Below, in pieces: positions 58,390-64,000 of a stretch of DNA of 64,000 bases (position 1 is the stretch's first letter; every line of letters begins with the position of its first letter). The notes beneath the pieces are model-generated. The model was not told the DNA's origin. It did not search any database and saw nothing but the letters and a program-made list of their open reading frames with translations. The DNA lies in assembly GCA_024742355.1 (NCBI GenBank), contig JANSYM010000012.1:1-64000 (forward strand). Reading direction: 5' to 3'. Position numbers and translations under genes: made by a program. This stretch comes from Hyphomonadaceae bacterium (lineage in GTDB: Bacteria; Pseudomonadota; Alphaproteobacteria; Caulobacterales; Hyphomonadaceae).

Positions 58390-59175
58390 CTACCTCAGCC
58401 GCGTCGTGGCCGCGAGCATTTCATCCGAGGCGGTGATCACCTTGGAGTTTAGCTCATAGCCCCGCTGCGCTTCGATCAGGTCGGATATCTCCTTCACCAC
58501 ATCGACGCTGGAATCCTCCAGGAAGCCCTGGCGCAATGTGCCGAGACCATTGCTGCCAGGCACCTGCCGGTTCGGATCACCGGACGCTTCCGTGCGACGG
58601 AAGAGATTGTCGCCGAGCGCTTCCAGGCCCTTCTCATTGACGAAGCTGACCAGTGAGATGACACCGATCCCCTGACCGTTCTCATCATTGTCGAAATAGG
58701 CCGTGACCTGACCATCACGGCTGATCGAAATGCGGTTCGCATCCGCCGGAATGGTGATGCCGTCAGCCAATGGGTAGCCATCCATGGTGACGATCTGGCC
58801 ATCAGCGCTGCGATTGAGCTTGCCGTCCCGCGTGTAGACCGACTCACCATCTGGCAGCGCGACCTCCAGGAAGCCATTGCCATCAATGCCGATATCAAGC
58901 TCGGCGCCGGTCTGGCGCATTGAGCCCTGGGTGATCTCAACCGAGACCGTCGAGGCTTTGACCCCGGTGCCGAGCTGGATGCCTGCAGGCACCACAGTGC
59001 CGAGCTGCGAGGTCAGCGTGCCAGGCGTGAGATATTGCTGGTACACAAGATCGGAAAATTCGGCGACGCGCGGCCTGTATGCCGCGGTGCTCATGTTCGC
59101 GATATTGTTCGAAATGACATCGACGCGCATCTGCTGCGCGGCCATGCCGGTTGCTGCTATCTGGAGAGATTTCAT
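58390..59175 (-). CDS. flgG: Flagellar distal rod protein FlgG
   Basis: The 261-residue rod protein has the signature MAAQQMRVDVISNNIANMSTAAYRPRVAEFSDLVYQQ and the C-terminal SSVDVVKEISDLIEAQRGYELNSKVITASDEMLAATTRL. It follows flgF by 16 bases. Confidence 0.96.
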   Translation of the reverse strand: MKSLQIAATGMAAQQMRVDVISNNIANMSTAAYRPRVAEFSDLVYQQYLTPGTLTSQLGTVVPAGIQLGTGVKASTVSVEITQGSMRQTGAELDIGIDGNGFLEVALPDGESVYTRDGKLNRSADGQIVTMDGYPLADGITIPADANRISISRDGQVTAYFDNDENGQGIGVISLVSFVNEKGLEALGDNLFRRTEASGDPNRQVPGSNGLGTLRQGFLEDSSVDVVKEISDLIEAQRGYELNSKVITASDEMLAATTRLR

Positions 59176-59191
59176 GGCTTACCTCCTGTGC

Positions 59192-59905
59192 CTACCGGTT
59201 CCTTACCGTTGAAATAAATTGCGTGATGCGCTGGTGTTCTTCCTCCAGCACGTTTTGCCCCGCTTCATAGGCGCGCTGGACCTCAATCATCCGCGCCATC
59301 TCCAGAACGGGAGAAACATTTGATGCTTCGAGCGCGCCTTGCAGAACGCTCGCATTTTCGATGGGTTCGGTGCCGCCTTCAGCCGAGAAGCGCGTGTCCG
59401 TGTCGCGCTGCAGCTCACCATTGGCTCTGAACACGCCAATCTGCCCGAGCAGCTCGCCATCCACCGTGATCGTGCCATCGCCGGCTATGGAAATATTCGC
59501 GGCCTCGGGCGGGATCTGGATGGGCGTATTTCCAGCGTCCAGGACACTGGCGCCATCAGGTGTGATCAACTGTCCGTCGGCAGAAACCTGAAACGACCCG
59601 GACCGGGTCAGGCGTTCGCCCGCTGGTGTTTGCAGCGCGAAAAATCCCTCGCCCTGAATGGCGACATCGAACTGGCCGCCGGTAAATTTCACCGTGCCCT
59701 GGGTCAGGTCGAAACTGTGCCCGGCCAGCGCGCCCATCGAGAGCGAGGGCGTGTCGGGCCCTGTGCTGACGAGATATTCGGCAAACACCGCCCGATCGGT
59801 CTTGTATCCGGTCGTGTTGGCGTTCGCGATATTGTTGGCGACGACTTGTAGCTCTTTCAACAAACCGTCTTGCCGCGAAATCGTGGCATAGATGCTATTA
59901 CTCAT
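59192..59905 (-). CDS. flgF: Flagellar proximal rod protein FlgF
   Basis: The 237-residue rod protein (QDGLLKELQVVANNIANANTTGYKTDRAVFAEYL and C-terminal EMARMIEVQRAYEAGQNVLEEEHQRITQFI) is related to FlgG. It overlaps the preceding TPR-like gene by eight bases. Confidence 0.95.
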   Translation of the reverse strand: MSNSIYATISRQDGLLKELQVVANNIANANTTGYKTDRAVFAEYLVSTGPDTPSLSMGALAGHSFDLTQGTVKFTGGQFDVAIQGEGFFALQTPAGERLTRSGSFQVSADGQLITPDGASVLDAGNTPIQIPPEAANISIAGDGTITVDGELLGQIGVFRANGELQRDTDTRFSAEGGTEPIENASVLQGALEASNVSPVLEMARMIEVQRAYEAGQNVLEEEHQRITQFISTVRNR

Positions 59906-61601
59906 GGCTGGCTCCTGCCTGCGAAGATGAGAGGGCGAGTTTGGACGCTTCGAGAAGCGGGGCGATCTGGTAAGGGCGAAGGCGTTCAGGACGCGCTGGA
60001 CCTTCGGCCTGCTTGCCGCGATGGATGCGTTTCACACGCTCCAGGCGCAGGCCGTCATCGAGGCTGAGTTCCGGTGCCAGGGTTTCCACATTGGCGGCAT
60101 AAAGCGCCCAATCGTCTGCCAGCGCGGCATGTTCGATCAGCTCCAGCTGTGTCGCTGGTGCGCCGTCGAGATTGTCATAAGAGCGGGCGGCGACTTCTGC
60201 AGCGCCTGCCTGAACCGCGCGAATACCGGCCAGGCGATTGACGTCAATCAAGCTCGGATAAGCGGCTCGCAGGTCAAACAGCTTGTCGTCGGCGCCGCTC
60301 CAGAACGCGGCTTGCGCCAGAAGCTGGGCGACGTCTTCATCACGCTCGACCTGCTCCAGCAGAGCTTCGACCAGGCTGATAAGGCCAAGCTCCAGGGCGA
60401 TCTCGGCGCCGCGGCGGCGCAAGGCATTGCCCTGCGCGTCATAAGGAAGGCTGGTATGAAATTGCGTGAGAGTCTTCAGGCCTTTCAACGAGGCAGCTGG
60501 TTCGGCGCTGACCAGATAGGCGTCGAGGGATTCGATGATGTTGCGATCGACCGCGGCGCGGATTTCCTCGGCCTCGGCGATCGGCAATGTCTGCACGCGC
60601 TGCAGCCCGGCATAGAGATTGTCGCTTTCCAGGTTCTGCATGACAAAGGCGAGAACCTGTTCGAAGCCGTGCTTGGTGTCATTCTGCTCGAGGATGTTCC
60701 AGGCTTCCTCAAGCGCGAATTCCTTGATCGTCGGCCGCAATGTGTCATTGCGCTCGATCAGGATCAGCAAGGCTGGCAGCTTCAGTGTCGGCCGACTCAT
60801 CAGCATGACCAGGCGGTCATCGGATTCGCTGCCATTGGGCATGTCGGCAATCGCGGTTTTCAGGGCCATCAGCTGGGTCGAGTTCTCAATCTCCTCGACC
60901 GAGAAAGTCGACAGGACCTGCTGCGCGAGGTCGGCGCGGCGTTGCAGGATGAGCGTTGGAATGGTCAGCGTCGCGACATCTTGACGAAGATTGTGCGGAA
61001 GCCCGCGAATATTTGGAACGTGCGGCTGGATGCGCTCAACACCGTCCGGCTCGAACCCGCGCAGTTCGGCGACAGCAAGCCAGAAATCAGCCTCGCCATG
61101 ACAGGCGGTCAGGTCGCGGAAATAGGCGATGTCCGGCTCGGAGCGCGCCGACATCAACTCGATGAACTTGCGATAGACCTGCCACTCCTCGTCGGGCGCA
61201 AAGGCCAGCATCGCACCGGCTTCGCTGTACAGGCCAAGCGCCAGTTTTGACTTCAGGTTTTTCAGGAACGCAGCGTTTGCGTCACCCGCGTCGTCGGCGC
61301 CGGCCGCGGGCAGTTCAGTGAAGCGACGAAGAGACTTTTCGACAGAAAAATCAAGCGGGTAGTCGCTCGAACAGACCATTGCCTGCGCCAGGGTCATGGC
61401 CGGCGCGTCGCCCGGCTCAGCCTCGCCATTGCGGACCAGAAGGCCGCCACGAATCGCGGTTTCAACAAATGCGTCTAAGCCCGCCGCGCTATTTTCGCGG
61501 ACGGGCTCGTCACTCGGTTGATCTGTTCCTGGTTCCGGGTCGGCATAGGCTGCCGCTGTCAGAACCAGGCCGAGACTGGCATATGTTAAGCGCCGGATCA
61601 T
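59898..61601 (-). CDS. Secreted helical-repeat protein between motA and flgF
   Basis: The 567-residue protein has a signal peptide (1-20) followed by an almost fully helical body with TPR-like spacing and few aromatic residues. I recognise no named family. It overlaps motA by four bases and flgF by eight, so it is tightly coupled to the motor operon. Rhizobial clusters have a periplasmic MotC beside motB; this could be a functional counterpart, but no sequence proof is available. Confidence 0.75.
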   Translation of the reverse strand: MIRRLTYASLGLVLTAAAYADPEPGTDQPSDEPVRENSAAGLDAFVETAIRGGLLVRNGEAEPGDAPAMTLAQAMVCSSDYPLDFSVEKSLRRFTELPAAGADDAGDANAAFLKNLKSKLALGLYSEAGAMLAFAPDEEWQVYRKFIELMSARSEPDIAYFRDLTACHGEADFWLAVAELRGFEPDGVERIQPHVPNIRGLPHNLRQDVATLTIPTLILQRRADLAQQVLSTFSVEEIENSTQLMALKTAIADMPNGSESDDRLVMLMSRPTLKLPALLILIERNDTLRPTIKEFALEEAWNILEQNDTKHGFEQVLAFVMQNLESDNLYAGLQRVQTLPIAEAEEIRAAVDRNIIESLDAYLVSAEPAASLKGLKTLTQFHTSLPYDAQGNALRRRGAEIALELGLISLVEALLEQVERDEDVAQLLAQAAFWSGADDKLFDLRAAYPSLIDVNRLAGIRAVQAGAAEVAARSYDNLDGAPATQLELIEHAALADDWALYAANVETLAPELSLDDGLRLERVKRIHRGKQAEGPARPERLRPYQIAPLLEASKLALSSSQAGASHE

Positions 61602-62464
61602 GCTGCTTGGCGTAGCCCTTTCACTGCTTCTTCAACTTCATCAAAGGATGGCCGCACCCGCGCCGGCGCGTGTCGGCGCGCCACCTCGAGGCAAATATTG
61701 ACCGGGTTCTTGTGCAGGCTGGAGACCAGCATCTCACCGATCATCGAATAAAAGAAATGCTCTTCTTTACGGGTATGCGCGACCTTGGCGGCGAACGGTC
61801 CGACCACGCCATAGGCCAGGAAAACTCCAAGGAATGTCCCGACCAGAGCGCCGCCGATCATGCCCCCCAGCACCTCCGGCGGCTTGTCGATCGACGCCAT
61901 GGTCTTGATCACGCCAAGCACCGCAGCAACAATCCCCAGCGCTGGCAAGGCGTCGGCCATGCTTTGCAGGGCGTGCGAGCCGTGAAGACGTTCTTCGAGC
62001 AGGCTTTCCAGATGCTTCTCGAGCAGCTCCTCAACCTGATGCACATTGTCGAAATTCATGATCATCGAGCGGATCGTGTCGCAGATCATCTCGATCGCTT
62101 CGTGGTCCTTCAGAATCTTCGGATAGCGCTGGAAAATCTCCGACTCATTCGGCGCCTCGATATGCGCTTCGATGTCGACCGGGTTTTCCTTCAGGACGCT
62201 GAGCAGCTCATGCATCATGCACAGCAGGTCCTGGTAATCCTTCTTCTTCCATTTTGGACCAGCAAAGGCGGCCATGACATCGCCGCCCGTATGCTTGATC
62301 GTGGCAAAATCGTTTGAAGCGAGGAAAGCACCGGTCGCGGCGCCGCCAATCATCATCATCTCAAATGGCAGAGACTTCAGGATGATGCTCATCTTGCCCC
62401 CGGCGAGGATATACCCGCCAAAGACCATGCCCATCGTAACGACAAGTCCTAATATAGCGCCCAC
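61598..62464 (-). CDS. motA: Flagellar motor stator protein MotA
   Basis: The 288-residue protein has four membrane spans (about 5-20, 35-50, 165-190, 205-225) and the conserved cytoplasmic loop (DHEAIEMICDTIRSMIMNFDNVHQVEELLEKHLESLLEERLHGSHALQSMADALPALGIVAAVLGVIKTM). With MotB it forms the ion channel that drives rotation. It follows fliM by 37 bases. Confidence 0.95.
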   Translation of the reverse strand: MGAILGLVVTMGMVFGGYILAGGKMSIILKSLPFEMMMIGGAATGAFLASNDFATIKHTGGDVMAAFAGPKWKKKDYQDLLCMMHELLSVLKENPVDIEAHIEAPNESEIFQRYPKILKDHEAIEMICDTIRSMIMNFDNVHQVEELLEKHLESLLEERLHGSHALQSMADALPALGIVAAVLGVIKTMASIDKPPEVLGGMIGGALVGTFLGVFLAYGVVGPFAAKVAHTRKEEHFFYSMIGEMLVSSLHKNPVNICLEVARRHAPARVRPSFDEVEEAVKGLRQAA

Positions 62465-62501
62465 AGAACGCCTCCCTTCAACCCAACTCTACAAAGTCTG
62501 T

Positions 62502-63383
62502 TCATGTCGCTGCGACCTCCTGGAGGAAGGCCGGATCGATTTGTGATTTCAGCCGCACTGCCCGCTGATGCTTCCAGACGCCGAGTTCGCCTTCAGCGAT
62601 ATCCACGGGGCCTTCGACGGTGTTGGCGGTGACGGTCAGCTTGGACCGGTGCGTGCCGGGCAGCTCGATAACGGTGCCCGCCTCAAGCCGCAGACAGTCG
62701 GCGACGGTCATCGGCACGCGATCGAGCACGACATCCAATCGAACGCTGGAATTCTGGACCCGCGGTTGCGACAATCCCTTGCCGCCGCTGACCGCCCCCC
62801 CACCCAGGGAATCATCGCCAGCGGAATCTGCCAAAGCCAGGACGGCGTCGAGTTTCAGCGCAACGCCGATGCGGAACGCTTGTCCTTCCAGGTCGCAAAG
62901 ATAATAGACGACCAGGCAATTGCCCTCGATTTCCAGGCCTTCAAATGCGGCGGCCTCAGGCATTTCGCCCTCAGCGCCCAGCATATCGAACGTGGTGGCG
63001 AGCTCTTCGCTCAAGCGCGTGGCCGGGGGTTCTAGCAAGAGCTGCAAAAACAATTGCGGTGCCTCAGCCAGTCGCGAGGCATCCTGCTGCATTTTCTGCG
63101 CGGCGAACCGCGCTGCCACGAGATTGTCGATCGAAACAGCGACAACGAATTCACGTGATTCGTTTCGGAAACCATAGACATAAGCGCCGAACAAATCGTC
63201 CGCGAGGGCGGCCCCGGGACTGACTTCGCGCGACTGCAATCGCAGCTCGCCTTCATCCTGCAAGACGCCGTTCAACCAAGTGGATATCGTGCGCTCGAGC
63301 GTCGTCCAGAACGGTTTGTTCTGCAACACACGGGGCGGAACGCCGCCACTCGATTCAAGCTTTTTCCGAAGCACGGCGCTCAA
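62502..63383 (-). CDS. fliM: Flagellar switch protein FliM (N-terminally short form)
   Basis: The 293-residue protein has a FliM middle domain and a C-terminal SpoA domain (VQNSSVRLDVVLDRVPMTVADCLRLEAGTVIELPG...KSQIDPAFLQEV). The usual N-terminal CheY-binding peptide (LSQDEIDALL-type) is not present; the protein begins MSAVLRKKLESSGGVPP. It forms the C ring. It is divergent from motB; AATACAAC lies 93 bases upstream of the start. Confidence 0.85.
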   Translation of the reverse strand: MSAVLRKKLESSGGVPPRVLQNKPFWTTLERTISTWLNGVLQDEGELRLQSREVSPGAALADDLFGAYVYGFRNESREFVVAVSIDNLVAARFAAQKMQQDASRLAEAPQLFLQLLLEPPATRLSEELATTFDMLGAEGEMPEAAAFEGLEIEGNCLVVYYLCDLEGQAFRIGVALKLDAVLALADSAGDDSLGGGAVSGGKGLSQPRVQNSSVRLDVVLDRVPMTVADCLRLEAGTVIELPGTHRSKLTVTANTVEGPVDIAEGELGVWKHQRAVRLKSQIDPAFLQEVAAT

Positions 63384-63475
63384 AATATACCCCTAGATGA
63401 AAGAGAAATCTCTCTATTTAAGATTGAATTCTATGATGAATAAAAGGTTAGCAGAGCTCAAAAAATCGACCCTGA

Positions 63476-63483
63476 GTTGTATT
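63476..63483 (-). promoter_or_regulatory. AATACAAC octamer upstream of fliM
   Basis: AATACAAC on the coding strand, 93 bases before the fliM start, in the fliM/motB divergent region. Confidence 0.4.
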
Positions 63484-63540
63484 TCGGAAATTTACCGTAC
63501 TTTGCTAAGCCAGCTTCAGTGAAAAATTTGGGTAGGCACA

Positions 63541-64000
63541 ATGGCTGACGCTTCGAACGGACTGGCTCCGGTCATCATCATCAAGAAGAAGAAAAAAGCT
63601 GGTGGTGACGGACACCATGGCGGTGCGTGGAAGGTGGCCTATGCCGACTTCGTGACCGCGATGATGGCCTTCTTTCTTTTGATGTGGTTGCTCAACGCGA
63701 CGACAGAAGAACAGCGCAAGGGCATCGCGGATTATTTCAATCCGACAATTCCGATCTCACGGATTTCAGGGGGTGGTTCAGATGGCCTCAATGGCTCTTC
63801 CATCTTCACTGAGCAGACTTATGCCAAGATGGGCACTGGCGCGACCGCATCGTCGACGCTGGCCAAGACCAAGCCGCTCACACAGGACGAGAATGAGAAA
63901 TTCGCGGAAGCCTCCGACGAAGACGCTGGACCGTCCAAGATTACAGAAGCCGAGCAAGCCGCCGCGATTGCGCAGCTGGAAATGATGCTCAGCGAGGAAT
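63541..64000 (+). CDS. motB: Flagellar motor stator protein MotB, 5' part (truncated by window edge)
   Basis: The first 153 codons are present. A Lys-rich N-terminus (IIIKKKKKAGG) precedes WKVAYADFVTAMMAFFLLMWLL; Asp36 in YADF is the ion-binding residue and the segment is the single membrane span. The plug and linker (TTEEQRKGIADYFNPTIPISR) follow. The OmpA-type peptidoglycan-binding domain lies beyond the right edge. It is divergent from fliM. Confidence 0.95.
   Translation, partial: MADASNGLAPVIIIKKKKKAGGDGHHGGAWKVAYADFVTAMMAFFLLMWLLNATTEEQRKGIADYFNPTIPISRISGGGSDGLNGSSIFTEQTYAKMGTGATASSTLAKTKPLTQDENEKFAEASDEDAGPSKITEAEQAAAIAQLEMMLSEE

Overview
The window looks like chromosomal DNA of an alphaproteobacterium, most likely from the Caulobacterales/Hyphomonadales side. 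The signs are the FlbT/FlaF flagellin-control pair next to a flagellin gene, a NepR-type anti-sigma gene, two ECF sigma genes, a TadG-like pilus protein, a DUF1217 flagellar protein and moderately high GC. No clear mobile element, phage, rRNA or CRISPR array was seen. Almost all genes are intact. The left edge cuts a gene after its last codons and the right edge cuts motB.

Layout. 0-15.6 kb: metabolic and envelope genes. These are a cluster of extragenic hairpins, typA, a sulfotransferase-like gene, a caspase-fold protein, an SdpR/SdpI-like pair with a probable autoregulated leaderless promoter, two secreted lipoproteins (one a HExxH protease with a 23-proline tract), a vWA protein, argG, a tRNA-like remnant and several small conserved genes. 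15.7-23.1 kb: a three-gene 2-oxoacid:ferredoxin oxidoreductase system with its own FAD/NAD(P)/[4Fe-4S] subunit, convergent with a tyrosine-degradation operon (hpd, a VOC protein, an FAH-family hydrolase) under an 18-bp palindromic operator. 23.2-27.6 kb: an unusual set with a D-Ala-D-Ala ligase, an alpha/beta hydrolase, a membrane-anchored Mur-type ligase and a serine beta-lactamase-fold hydrolase. 27.6-30.4 kb: two divergent ECF sigma genes, a candidate stress-controlled small RNA, and a GAF-GGDEF diguanylate cyclase. 30.5-34 kb: glutamate dehydrogenase and a TadG-like protein.

34-43.8 kb is a regulator-rich stretch. It has a Crp/Fnr protein, four single-domain XRE proteins that share a WFF motif after the helix-turn-helix, a LysR protein facing a GNAT/isochorismatase-like operon, NepR, and two paralogous small proteins of unknown function. 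43.8-64 kb is a flagellar cluster: flgB-flgC-fliE-fliQ-flhA-fliR-flhB, fliI, DUF1217-flbT-flaF-flagellin, flgJ and a FlgN-like chaperone, fliK-flgD, fliL-flgH-flgA-flgG-flgF, motA, fliM and motB.

The most interesting signal is regulatory. Between an ECF sigma gene and the diguanylate cyclase gene lies a short sequence with an EcfG-type promoter (GGAAC-N17-CGTA), a 5' hairpin and a strong intrinsic terminator. The unpaired linker of this candidate RNA can pair with the ribosome-binding region shared, almost base for base, by the other ECF sigma gene and by flgB some 21 kb away. This suggests a small RNA linking stress sigma activity to flagellar assembly. A second shared signal, the octamer AATACAAC, lies 68-93 bases upstream of four motility/pilus genes. 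All functions come from reading the sequence; no database search was run.
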